DNA from: Phytoseiulus persimilis
Lineage: Eukaryota > Arthropoda > Arachnida > Mesostigmata > Phytoseiidae
Length of the DNA: 64,000 nucleotides
Direction of reading: 5' to 3'
Assembly (NCBI GenBank): GCA_037576195.1
Contig: CM075104.1
Span: forward strand, 5,338,775 to 5,402,774
Shown: piece after piece, positions 10,424 to 22,772 of the stretch
Layout: every line of letters starts with the position of its first letter
Position numbering within the stretch: the stretch's first letter is position 1
Notes under the pieces: generated by a model
Databases searched by the model: none
What the model was told of the DNA's origin: nothing
What the model saw: the letters and a program-made list of their open reading frames with translations, nothing else
Position numbers and translations under genes: made by a program

Positions 10424-10687
10424 CAGTACAACCTCGATTATTTCAACTCTGCGGAACAGGCCGAAGGATGTCGACCGGAAGCGTATTTTTATGTGGAAGA
10501 TGAATCCATAGCTCAGAATCTTCCATCGTCAATATATCTCGTATCATTCTGGATCGGTTAGCGTTCGAACTCGGACTCTCACTCCCCGAATCGGTTGCGG
10601 AGTCCAAGAATGTGGGTGATTTCGTCGTCTCTCGATTATTTCAACTTTTTTTTACATCAATTAGTTGAAATAATCGCGGTTGTACTG
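10424..10687. mobile_element. Non-autonomous pogo/Tigger-type element (MITE)
   Basis: The ends are 25 bp inverted repeats, 10424-10448 and 10663-10687, identical at 24 of 25 positions. Each starts CAGTACAACC, then [TG]CG, then ATTATTTCAACT. Ends of the form CAGTAnAACCTCGATTAT are typical of pogo/Tigger elements of the Tc1-mariner superfamily, which duplicate a TA target. TA is present on the left (10422-10423), but the right flank is TG, so one side has mutated. The 264 bp body carries no DDE motif, though a 65-codon minus-strand frame lies inside it. A third partial copy of the terminal repeat (CTCGATTATTTCAACT, 10631-10646) sits just inside the right end and can pair with it as a hairpin. 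Movement would have needed transposase supplied in trans. Confidence 0.8.
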
Positions 10688-10689
10688 TG

Positions 10690-13600
10690 TGTGCGCCGAG
10701 ATGTTGACCTCATACATAATTCTTGTTTGAAGCATAACCTGGAACCGCGTTGAATCAGATTTTCGTGGAGCAAGCTTTCCTAATTCGAAATCCCTACCAC
10801 GAGGTGAGCTCGGGGCACGAGGAATGGGGGCTCAGGTTCACGAGTTCGACTCGTCCGTGACACTTCTGATGGGACAACTTCTTCAGTTCATGGATTCACG
10901 TTATTCGGAGTTGGTTCATTCGCTTGCTCGGCATCGTCAGAGAGCGCGCTTGTCAGCTCGCGTGGCAACGTGCGCCCGGCATCTTTCCTCATTCGTTCAG
11001 CTGTGTCCGTCTGCTGACAGCGACCCTTGCCTTCTCTCGGGATGCGCCTCTCCACTAGAGCTCGCAGTGGCTCCCTCTAGAAGCGCCGGCTAATACCAAG
11101 GACCGCGCGGACCCCAGTACTGTTGGAGCATCGAAGAGGGACGTCTATATAGCTCCCCGATCTCGAAACTCCGCTACAAACAGAGTGATTGTGTGTATGA
11201 GTGTTCGTTCGTGTCCCTGGAAGCGTGGTTCACGGACGACGCACCGCCAGAACGCTCAGGAGTCTTCGCGAGGGAAAGTAGCGCGGAGATATCGTCCCAC
11301 ATCTTACCTCAGAGTGATTGATCAGTCATGAAGAAAATTAGAATTCTACGCGACCTCAATGTGCGGTCGAAATGATCTGACCGAGTGACAGGAGATTGAA
11401 GGCCCCACTTCGCACGAGACGGAAAAGCAGCCCTCAGTGTTGAATAGCGGTCCCAAGGAAATCGAGATAAGGATCCGGTAAACGGAATTCTTAAGAATTT
11501 GTGAAGGTGATGTCAGCTCTCTGGATAAGTGAAACGGACCCACGGTCGTGATAGCGAGAGAATTACCAAGTGCGGGAAGTTCGTGCGTGAGGTGATACCG
11601 TGTGACAGAAAAGGATAACTTTCAGACAACAGGTTCGCCGGCTTCAGACCATCTCGCTTCCTGATTCACTCATTGGAATACCCCGTCGACTACCTGGAAC
11701 ACGTCGAACAAAAGGTGAGCGGCCAGGATGACTGGAGGAAAGCGAGGAGCTGAAAAAGCAAGCTGTGGAATCTGCCAGAAACAAAGCCGGTCCGTGAAAG
11801 ACGACTTCCAATCGCTCTGAGCAATGAGGATTGACGGAAAAGAATCGAACTGGAGACGATTCCGGCTCGCGCACGTGTTTGACTCCCCGGGTTTCGGGGC
11901 GCCGCAGGGCCCTTGGCTCGAGAGCCCGCCAGGCTCGGATCGAATCTAGCGAAGAGTTCAAAATGAATTCACAGGATGAATAATTCAGGCTGACTTGTTT
12001 CCGAAGAGGAGTGCCGGATCATTTGGAGGAACGGAGCAGTGCGTTTCCTGAGTTCCCACAAGTGTGAAGCCCAAGCTGGATCGAGATCGATGGACCGGTC
12101 GAGCGGAGTCATTAACTCGGATCGTCTCAGAAAATTCGGGAATTCCATAGCTGGTTCTCGGAACGCTTCCCATTCCATTGTCTTCTGGGCGGTTCCCCAA
12201 AAACATTCTCGTAGCTCCTTCCCCAGCTCCAAAAACCTCCCGGTCCCTAATGGCTCTCCCCTCGATTCGTTTCGATCCAGTTTTTAGTTTACACGGAGCT
12301 CAAGGCCGCACGCTCAATCGGATCTCATTTGAATTCGGAGCGCGTGATCAACAAATTTCCTCCCGGTCCTAAATCAAACTCCAGTGTCTGCAGCAAACGA
12401 CGCGTCGCGATGGGCTTCTCGCCGTGGCGGCGGCAGGAGCTTTCATTGATGAATAATTGTCCAACAATCCATCTGTTCTTCGATCTGTGAATGAATCAAT
12501 CGATCGATCTACTCATTAAACCGGTCGATCAGCGTCAACAGGCGTGTCACTTAAATAACCCATCGGATCGTCGATCCACAAACGTGACCTCAGCATATTT
12601 CGCCTCGTGCCGAGTGAGAGCGACTATTCTCGTCAGGTCATCCTCTCCCAAGGCAATTATTTACTTTGATAATTCCCGTCGACGGTCGGGATCGATTCAG
12701 TGAGCCCTCCAGAGTTACATCCTGTGTTCTGGCCCGAAGCTCGACAGTAACGTCCTCCTTCAACCCGAAACGGCCCACAGTAATTTTCGAGCCGTGGCCG
12801 TCGAGCTCAATCGCTTTCGAGCGTTTGTGAGTTCCGATGTGAGCGTGAATCAATCTTCGCCTGATGATTGGAGCACGCCGTTTGCTGAGTTTCCAGATCC
12901 TCGGCCGCGAAATCAGAGCTTCGACAACAAGTGGTCCGAGGCGGTGGAATCGCGGAAGAAAAACCGGTATTATTACTCTGAGCTCGTGTTGCTTCCATCT
13001 AAGTTTATCTCCTGGCTTCGGCTGTCGGCGAACCGCCTGGGAATGGAACGGATGGCACGAGGGAACAGAAGAAAACCCGCGTGCAACGCCAGAGTGTATG
13101 TTAGTCCGCGGATCAATCTTCACGCACCGGTTTTGAGCCAAGGTCTCTCCTTGTTCCTGAGCCGTAATCCGTGATAATCCCGATGCTCGAATCAATTAGA
13201 AACTTTTGTCCTGTCGGTGTCTTACTCTCGGCTCGCCATTCTCTATCAGCTGCTGCTGCCACCGGTTCAGCTACAGTTGATGTCGACCCAAGGTTCGAGC
13301 ACTTCAAGTCGGAACCGAAGAGAAGGTAGCTCGTACGTCTGAGAGAAGCCGAGGAAACAGAACTTGCGAGTCGACGAGAGGACCCGCGGTGTCTGAGAGG
13401 CTCACCAAGTCTACCAGACAAGCTCAGGTTCCCTGTTTTTCCGACTCAGGGAGCCAATTAGCGACGGCAAGATATGTCTTTCCCAACTCCCGGTTTTTTA
13501 GATCCTTGAACCCGGCTGTCTCGCTCGGTTAGCGAGTGTACCCTAATTGTTCAGAAAAATGGCGATACATGTCGGGAGTACAGATAATCATTAGGGATTG

Positions 13601-16600
13601 GAACAGCGAGCACCCCTGGGCAGACGCTGTATGTGCAGTTCTTCAGCTCAGCGCCAAGCCGTTAATCTACAGTCAGCATTTGGTGGAAAAAGCATTGAAT
13701 CGAGGTGCGCCTCATCGGTCAATTGGCTGAACGCAGACGTTGAAAAGTCTTCGAACAGAAATTCAAAGCACCGAACTCCTCCTAATGGATCGCCATGAAT
13801 TACGTCCTACTTTCTAACGTCGAACTTCAAACCGGATAAGACCTTGAAAAACTTCCAATCGACCAGAACACACACTGGGGAGCACCAAAACACGTCTTCA
13901 GAGTTCTCGGAAGATCGCAGAGCGTGCGATCGTATTCGGATCGACGAAGAGCAGTATCCTATTACTCAAGAGATTCCCAAACCGTTTTCGATGAGCTTGA
14001 CCGCGCACTGAGGCGCTTTCCATCCTTGTGGTGTCGAGGACGCAACCTGATGCGGAAGCTGGAGACTTCAATTTCCAGATTCCAATTAAGTCTCGACTAT
14101 GATCATGAAACACATCTGTTCCATTGATTTGTGCTGAGTCCGCTCGACTCACCGATGTGGGAACTCGAGAAGGCCAGTGTAGGAAGAGGAAATTTTCGGA
14201 ATGTATTTTATGCTGTTTGGTGAAATTATTATTTTCCACGCCCCCCATCGGGTTCGTGTTCTGCATCGCAGGCGGGATCTGAGCTCCCGCATGTCGTTGT
14301 CTTGACGGCTTGAACAGCAGCCTTCTTCACGACGGTGTCTCGAATAGAAGCAAACAATGCTCTCGTGCAGTCAGAGGTGCCTCCGTTAATGGGGAGCAAG
14401 GCTCAGCGGAAGTGATAAACGAGGAACGGGAGGTAGACCGAACTGCGTGATCTGCAAAACATTCCCGTACTAGTTGGCATTGCCGTAAAGAACTCCGATG
14501 GAATCTTCGCATTACATAGAATGCACCGACTCGAGTCGATATTCTCGAGATTTTGACGTGTCGGTTTTACGACTTGTTACGTTGTCCGAGAATCGATTCA
14601 AGCTGCCATTTGAATATCGTGTTCGGCATCGGTGGTCGGGAGAATCCACAGCCCGCGTTCATTCTTCGCTGCGAATCGATATTGATTGAAACAATCAGGA
14701 TGACCATATGTGTCATGCCCCTGTTATGAAAGATCGACACTGAGAGCGATCCAAACCGGAGAGCGTTCGATCAAGCGTCTTGAGACGAAGCTTTCGAGAA
14801 TCCAATCGAGCTCGACTCTGATGAAGTCTACATTCATTGATCTTGTTCTTTTGAATAATTTCCCACGCAATGATATGATGTGATCGAGTGAGCTGAGATA
14901 TGCATTGTTTTTTTTTCTGTTCAAATTGAATATTTCGTTTTTATTCATAGCATCTTGTTTTATACGTTGATGATGGAAGGCTTGGACTCCGTCTGGAACT
15001 CGGTGGAAGTCACGGGGGGTACACGATTTCGGAAATTCGTCACCACTGACAGAACCGTGTTTCCGATTCTTCCCGGATCGGGAGTTCGGAATGAGGGACG
15101 AAAGTTCGGAGCAGCGTGCCACATGTGGACATGTGTGCGTTTGTGACCCCGGCAGGCGTTAGTGCTTGTGCATGTGTTTACGTTTGGCTGGTTGTTGTCG
15201 TCGCTGCTATCCTTAAGTCTTACCAGTGACGGGATAACGTTCGGAATTCTAACCGCGGAATAAATCTCGATGTTTGATCTATGTTTGTAAGCTGCATTTG
15301 ATTGCTTGCCGGTCCGCGGGCCCGTCAGCCTGCCGCTGATGCCAGGCTGGTAAGCCGCGCAAGGTCTCCGTGGGTTGTCATAAGGAGAAATGTTCGGGAG
15401 GTAAATCCACAGGATCTCGTCGATGCCGGTCCGGTTTGGTTTGTTTGTCTGTTCACTGCGACTAACATGTGCAGTTGTACCCGATCAACCGCGACTTGAA
15501 AATTCTATTCTCCTGCTTGAACGGTTGAGACAACTGGCCACGTTGGTCGATCGAAGTTTCAGTCACCGAAGATGTGTCGAAACACAGAAACCATCAGTCC
15601 AATGGGGAAGGGGTCCAATGTGAAGCGTTCTAGGTGTGGGAGTGCCAACGAGACGGACTCTTTTCGGAATCGGCGTAAGGTCGATCATCTCAGTGATGGA
15701 ACTCGGACCGCCTCTCACGATGTAGCGCAGAGATATGCTGAGCGTTTTCGGGACTCCCAGACAACGAACAGAATGTTAGGCTCGGCGTCGCGAAATTGGA
15801 AAATGAAGAAATCTTTCAGATCGAACCCAATCTTGAACTTCGACCGATCGTTCGGCGCTCTTGCTCTTCTCTAACAGAGTCCAAAGTGAATTACGTATGC
15901 GCATAACTTGCCGCTGATGTCATCGGTGGTGCTCCTCGCACAGAAAAGGTTTCGTCGGATTTCGCGTGGTTCAGTTCCTCAACGCCTCTGAGTATTTTCG
16001 TTTCCGTCCTAGATTGATTCCCAGCGCGGCACGGGTACTCCGACGCCGTACGCGCTAAGCTACTGGCAGCACCTGGTGCGGAATCGTTTAATCCAGACAG
16101 GACCCATTGATTCATCGGTCCGAACAAAACGTTTGACTCGAAACGTGTTTCTCTGCTTCCATTCTCTGGATTTCTCCCACGTCGAGTGAGCTAGCGGGCG
16201 AGCAGCGGCCTACGGTTTTTTGTTTGGAATTCTCACATTTGTTCTAAGCGATCAGAATGTGTTGATTTGTTCACGAATTCTTTCATTGCTCTCTCGGCCG
16301 GCTCTTTCTTTCGCGGCTTGCCTTGCTACGTTTCAATTCAGTTCGGTGTGCACGAAGAAGCGATAAGAGATTTTGGAAAGACTCATCGGATTAAACGATA
16401 GGTCAATTCACGCATCGAGGTCGGCGGACAACGTAATCTGATATTTTATTCCATTCACATTATACCCAGGCTCAGACTTCACTCCCAAACCTCCCAGATC
16501 CTTACTCAACCTGTCCGGAGGAGCGTCTGCTGACCCGTGTTTCCCTTTTCCGGGAGCTTCCCGATGCGGGGAATGAGGGCGAGTCATAAACGGGAATCCG

Positions 16601-17390
16601 TCAGAGAGCTCATACCAGAAATGCCTCGTATAGGCCCCGTCACGGTCGAATCATTCAGTAGGTCGGGGGGGGAATTAACGGTACAATATCGGGCGTTGCG
16701 ATTGAATCTGTCAGAGCTCCGCCATCGAGATCAGGATCCGGCATCGGATCCGTTGTCAGAACAGTTGTCAGCTACACGCCGGTGATCCGACTCGCGGTGA
16801 ACGCTTCATCTCTGACAAGCTGTCTGAATCTGTCGCTGGTCTGCGCTCTCGCTCGATCGCTTGGTCTCCTGATGGTTTTCTGTCAAGTCCTCAAGCGGCA
16901 CGACGGCGAGCGTGAAATTACCGGCGACTGAAAGACAAGTCGCTCGCCGTCTTGGGACAAATATCGCTTTCGGCTTCCCTTTCTCTCGCGCGACCGCCGC
17001 CCTCGGCCGCATTGCTTTCGTTCGAAGATATCTATCTCAAATCGGATTCATCAACTTCCTTAGATTCCTTTCACTTCTCCAGTGTCGTGAAGGAGCGCTT
17101 CCTCATCCTTTCGTCCACCGTGTGCTGCGTGATGTGTCAGCTTGAGATAAAAGGCGTCAGTATCTTGACGACCCATTCAGCTCGGCGGCACTTCGCGAGA
17201 CGGATGCTTATTTTGAGAGACAGCTGAACGGGACGTAGCCTCCAGATGGGATGATTCCTCCAGAAGTACCAGGAGAGCAATCGTTTCTAGGATTCAGCGC
17301 AGACACTGACGGCGGAAGCCCGTGTTCGGAGACGTACTCCCTCGAATGAACTGACGCATGAGCGCTCCCCGAAATCCCATACTCTGATGA
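10690..17390. other. No confidently recognisable gene
   Basis: Notable items are a 185-codon minus-strand frame at 12,638-13,195 with no ATG, an 87-codon minus-strand frame at 11,969-12,232, a T9 run at about 14,909-14,917, and the possible exon at 11,626-11,714 listed separately. A TATATAG sequence at about 11,146-11,153 has no recognisable gene downstream. I see nothing else to annotate. Confidence 0.3.
11626..11714 (+). other. Possible short internal exon
   Basis: An 89-base open stretch lies between an acceptor-like AACTTTCAG (ending 11625) and a strong donor AAG|GTGAGC (11712-11720). In the frame with codons at 11628, 11631 and so on it reads NRFAGFRPSRFLIHSLEYP, then about ten more residues ending in EQK. 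Composition is protein-like and both splice signals are good, but the acceptor has little pyrimidine tract and I know no matching family. A second donor-like GAG|GTGAGC follows an open stretch at about 10,761-10,804. Chance pairs of such signals are expected in 64 kb. Confidence 0.15.
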
Positions 17391-20300
17391 AGGACAGTAT
17401 CAAATCTACGATTAGTCAAGGATGCGGTTAACGACCCCAATCTGTATCAGAATCCTGTCGTAGGAGAACATTCGGCATCATGGTTCAAGTGGGTTTCTGA
17501 GAGGCCTTACGTAGGTTTGCGTGGTCACACGATCGCCCACACGGTGAGTGAAAATCCATTGGAGCTTCCACGAAAGAGCAGAGAGCAGGGTATGCGAGTG
17601 TCCTTGGCTCAGTTTGAAAAGGATTTCGTTTCATTTAGGTGATGAACACAATATCAATTCTGGTCTCTCCCTTCGTTCGAGCTCGATTTCTCCCATGAAG
17701 TCAGGCCTAGATGGTGCAGCGCAGTTTCCACCAACAGATTCGAATCGTCGCCATGTACCGCCTGGAGCCGACGATTCGGAAATGGACAGGTTGCGAACCC
17801 CAGAGCTGATATTCTCAGTCCGGGCACATGCCCCCCCCCACGAGCTGAAGCAGCTGACGGGAACCGTAGATCGACTTGACCGCCGTCGACCTCAGTGCCG
17901 CACGCTGGAGGGGGGCGGAGAAGAGTCGACCAAGACGCCGAGCCAGACCTGACGAAATCAAGCCGAGATCAAATGACCTTCCATTGCTCTCTCTCTCTCA
18001 ATGTCTCGAGGAGCAGACCATGAAAGAGGATGCGAACGAAGAGGTAACGATGCGTTTTGATCTCTCCAAGTCCAAGGCTCACCGGAGGATCTTTGGCCTC
18101 CTCTCGCGAGCGATTACGGGAAAAAAAAACGGCGGCGTGCCAGTGATATCATCATACCAAGGATTTTACTTCACGGAATGCTCGTTTGAACGAGAAAGCG
18201 AGACGCTCTGCCGACTTCCAAATGTCTCGCTCACTCACACGGTCAGCGGCCCAGCGGCGGGTGGAATAGCGCGCAGTCGATGAACAGACAGACAAAACGG
18301 AGACATGAAAAGTTCTACTCTCGTTCTCGAGTAAGGCTCAGCTCAGGCCTTGTTGTCGGGACGGTATCTTCGAGTTCGAGGGCTTGGATGTTCGCTCTTC
18401 AGAGATTCTTTGGATCAGGTTCAATCCTTATCGAGCGCTCGACTTCAAAACCACCGTAACAGCAGCAACGCACACACAAATGCCAACAACCAATCAAAGA
18501 ACCACATGGAACGGAATCTTAAGAACCTCCGCGCAACCGCAGTCACTCGATCTATCCAGCAAAGACATGAACGGTTCGATGGAAGAACCATAATCATGGG
18601 CAGAGAGATATCGAGAGGGTAGCGATGTTTACCAAGAGGAGCGGAATGAACCGAACGGGAGTCGAAGAGTACACTCCGAGCCAGAGGAGAGGACAGATGT
18701 AGAACTGAGTCAAAACAAAACATATTTCATCGCTCCGATCCTCTGGCCCGATCGTTCTCAGACAAGCAACGCGCGTTGCCTTCCTCCATGCTAGAAGCAG
18801 GCAGTCTGCGAAGAGCAAACGGGAGAGGGGACAATGGTGAGTGATCTGGAAGTGGACAGATGAAAAATATGGCGGAGTCGGAAGCAAAGGCAAAATGGAG
18901 CGATTCGTGCCACCGATGTTTTGAATACCAACCAGCGCGCGATGTGCTCCGTCCTGACAACTCATCTCGGCTGTCAACTTTTGGTTTTGGTCAACAGCTC
19001 GATACCGGCACCGAACCTGCAACCCCGATTCGAGCAGCCAGATCGCGTGGGCGGAATCTCCTCCTTGGTTCCCGTGCCGTTCGAGAATTCCTTCCTCCGA
19101 CGTTTCCTCCGGAGACATCTTCCCCCCCCCTCCCCTCCGAGTGGTAGAGAATGGGTCCTCTTCTACCTCTTCGAGCTTGTTGCTCGTTCAGCAGACTGAC
19201 TCGTCTGACGACCGATAGTCTAGTTCCGGAACTGATTGATGTCGATTTCGATCGGAGAGTTTCCGCCGCTCAGCTGGTTAGGGAGAGAATTCATGTCTTC
19301 TGTCTCGGTCGTGTGTGATTCTGTCCCGGTTATGCCATCGACTTGGTTCCGCCTGCCATGTTGAACGTTCGCCAATATTGCGACTAGCGCGCTGGTTCTG
19401 GATGGGTCGCTTCTGATCCCAGCCTTCTGCTGCGCAGTAGTTCGGCGACTTGGAAGGGAGGCGGCGATTTTCTCCTAGAAACAATGAGACCAGATGGTGG
19501 TGGCCTGCGATAAGGACGTTGCCTTCCAGTGGCAGCGCCCTTCGCAACAGTTGGCCTGATCAGCCGAGATTTGCACTTTGGGAGCCCAGGACAAGATGGG
19601 CAGCGGGGGAACATTGGCGATGCTGGGGAGAGGGAGAGAGGATTTCGCTGCAGGAGAACGGGGCCGACAGGAGGATGCATCAGAAGCGCTTGATGAGAGA
19701 ATGGGACTGATGGCGTGGAATCCAGGAATGAAGCGTGATTCGGTCGGAAAAGTGAGGACGAGCGTGGGTTGCACTGTCGTGCATCCGGAGTGAACAGTCC
19801 GGGGGTGGGGGCGGCGAGACGAGCTGTGTATGTAGACTATTCTATTTCCTCTGCTGGTCGGCTGAATCTCCCAGCTGCCGCGGCGGCTGTCAATTGAACA
19901 GCGGGCGTCTGATGGTTGGATGGTGGCTTTGTCAAGTGCCTATTGTGGCTCCGAACATCGTTTCAATGCTAATGCCTGATTCTCAATCAACGAGTTTTCG
20001 TGCCGCCGATAGACAGAACAGAGCTGTTCGAGAATGGAGAAACCCGGCAAGCGCGAATGTTTCCACAAGCTATCAAAGTGCTGTTGTGCTCCTGTGCGTT
20101 CCCGCAACTCATTCCTCCCGAGAAAAATGCCGCCGCATCCTCCACGCGGGTGGACGATGTGTGTACAATCGAGTATTTCGACCGCTATTCTGGGGGCAAT
20201 GCAAAGAGTTCATGAAGCTCTAGTCTCACCTTTCCGTTGTTGTTCCGTCGACTGATCAGGACGTTCCGGCGCAGCTCCGATCCCACTGAGGGAAATCAAT

Positions 20301-22000
20301 TCTGCTCTTCGAAAGCTTTCATGGATGACGGAGTTCACTGACGGCCCCTGTTCGCAAACAGCGTTGCGTGTGATGTTCACATCAATTCGAGCTTTCCCGC
20401 TCAACTCCTCCTGCCTCCCATCATTCTCCCCTTCCCGTGGTGGGCCTTTTTCCTTCTCGCAATCATTCCTACTCAACTTTTCTTTTCGACGAACGCTTTG
20501 TTTTTCCCTGGAACGAGTTAGGCATTCGGAGCTTGCGTCCGTGCACCGTTGCATACTTTTATTCGCCCTCTCGATGGAGCGTTCCCAGCATAATTTCTCT
20601 GTCGGGGGCAGCGTTCTGGGCAGGTGAGGGCGAGCGACGATGGTGATCTTAATGATGGAGTCCTGCGGGACCGAAACTCCGAGGGGGTGGGGACATCCCC
20701 TCGGGCGCGCCCACACGCACTTCACGAAGCGGACAGTTTCTGGGCGAGCGCACCGATGTTCATGGATATTGAATCAATCCCCTCAACCGTTCGACTTCCT
20801 CCCGTTGTACAGTGCCGGCTGCTTGGGGAGGATGGCTTTCCCTCCGGCTTGGGAACAGGATAATCGGACTTTCAGACGACTGAGAGGTGCGTGCATGCCG
20901 AATGCCGGGCTGGTTCCCCCGGTTCGTGCAAGGTGTTACGAGAGAACAGACACAAGTCTGCACCTTTACAATCAAACTATCGATCAATCGAACTGTCACA
21001 CCGAGACAGCGCAACAAACTTCGAGACCTGGGAGCGGACCGATATTACCTACATTCACTGGCTGCTTCCCCCGGCTGCACAGGAATTTCTCCGGCCTTCC
21101 GTTGCATGTCTCGGGAAGTTACATCCTTTCGCAGCTTCTGCAAGACATGAGCTTCCATTTGTTGCTCCCTCCCGCTCTCCGGAAGGCCTTTAGGATATTT
21201 TTAGCTCCTCAGCGAATATAAACGCAGGGAACCTCTTCATCTCCGCTAGACCGTTCGACAACAAGTCGGCACACCTCAGTAATCGTGTCCCCAGCAGTTT
21301 CATCGATCAATTGATGGGGTGTCCGAATCAGTGTCGTCTCTTCTCCAATGCGCAGCGTTCGGAAGAAAGCGATCGCATACCAAACCAGAACAAACGGAAG
21401 CAACACACTCTAGTTTGCTCTGAACCCACAGAGACGCCCGATGGCATCGGTTTTGACACCTTGGAGGCTGTGGGAGAGATAAGAAACTATTTGGCTGATA
21501 TTTGTTCTTGGCCCATCGGAGAAATCAGAGCTCCGAGGAACTCCGTTTTCCTCTTACCAAACCGCAAGACCTATCTGCATTGACAATTATGGTTCATTCA
21601 GAGTATTTATTGTCGATTCGCACCGTGCCGAGACGTCGGGGTCTTTAATTTGGATTTCGCCCAGTTTTGAGAAGGCGATTGAGGCTGTGATTGCTCCGAC
21701 CAAGGAAACAATTTCCGCTTCCCATCGATGTCGTTGAGGGAAACAATGCGGCAGAATGAATGGGGAACTCGAAGGAAGGAAGCCTGGAGCGGATGCGAGG
21801 AAAGCGGCAAAAATATTCAGAACTGGCTTCGCGACTCCGCCAGCCCGAGGAGGGACGGACGCACATCCCGTTACAACTCATTGTCAGTTCTGACCGTGGT
21901 CAAGATTTCCTTGCGCGCCCGAACCGGTGTTCTCCCCCTGTTCCGTGTGTTGCGATCGGTCCCTGCTGGTTCGGGTCCTCGGTTTTCTCCCTCGACTGGG
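17391..22000. other. No confidently recognisable gene
   Basis: A stop-to-stop + strand frame of about 84 codons (roughly 17,390-17,643) and overlapping frames on both strands at 21,209-21,583 read like protein but match nothing I know. C9 and A9 homopolymers lie at 17,831-17,839 and 18,121-18,129. Several overlapping frames of 70-193 codons at 19.3-21.2 kb reflect locally sparse stop codons. Confidence 0.3.
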
Positions 22001-22037
22001 GAGGCGGCCATAGTGGTGCCACTGCTACCGCCCGCTC

Positions 22038-22772
22038 TTATTGACCGAGCCGCGGTGTAGCCGGGGGGACGGTCAGACGCTTCCCGTCGTGATCTGGGCG
22101 ATGCGAGCTGAGAGAGAACACGACCAGGAGAAACGGACCAACGAAAAAGGAGGGAAATCGGATGGAGAAACAGACGACTGGGGCTGAAACGCCGCAGTGC
22201 TCTGCTGCGCCCACCACACGGCCGGCCGGTTGGATGACTGGCTGCAAACACTGCAAGTAGATTCGATTTGGCCGCAGGCGACCTCGACGGGCTGCTGGCG
22301 TGCCAGGCTCACTCACTGAGAGCTCGGCCCCGTCGCGTACTGCTCCCACTCCACTATGTCGACGGGGAGACAGCGTTTGTGGAGGAACCTCCCTCCTCTG
22401 CACCCGCCCGCCAGCCAGCGAGCAACAGCTAACCAAAAATCTCAGCAGCAGCGAAACCGCCCGACCGACTGACCGCTCGGCGAAGCGATCGACGATCACA
22501 GGGCAACGCGTGACCCGGAGCGAGTTTTTCACTCCATCCATCATTGAGTGTAACAGATTCCTCGAGCGACCCATTCCGATGCTCGCAGCTAGACTCCCGT
22601 ATTTCCTGTGCGGTGTACCGCGATCATCCCGCCTCGATTCCTCCAGACCGCGCTGAGACGTTTCGGAAGCGATTCGGAACTCATGGGTCGATGAGCCTGA
22701 TGAGAACACGATCCACCTCAGTGTTCCGCATATCAATACCAACAGCTTCGATCGTATCGATCCCCATTGCAT
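22038..22772 (-). other. Unassigned 244-codon open frame
   Basis: The minus-strand frame from the ATG at 22770-22772 to a stop at 22038-22040 is open for 244 codons, beginning MQWGSIRSKLLVLICGTLRW. The start is mildly hydrophobic, as a secretory signal might be, and there is another hydrophobic patch near the C-terminus (SFFVGPFLLVVFSLSS). No conserved domain is visible and the middle is rich in Arg and Ser, as random G+C-rich DNA tends to be. Overlapping frames are also open on the other strand (for example 22,300-22,656). Intronless coding sequence or chance are both possible; I lean to chance. Confidence 0.12.

Noticed and set aside
11146-11153. TATATAG as a TATA box (a second one at about 52,268)
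   Set aside because: No initiator, start codon context or coding sequence follows at a suitable distance; such words are expected by chance.
20982-21370. Possible third Tc1-like copy: a DQS-type Asp at 20982, DNKSAH at 21257, and a Glu 35 codons later at 21362
   Set aside because: Spacings fit Tc1, but the diagnostic W-P-A-x-S-P-D-L and N-W-T blocks are absent, and the minus strand over the same bases (21,209-21,406) reads equally like protein.
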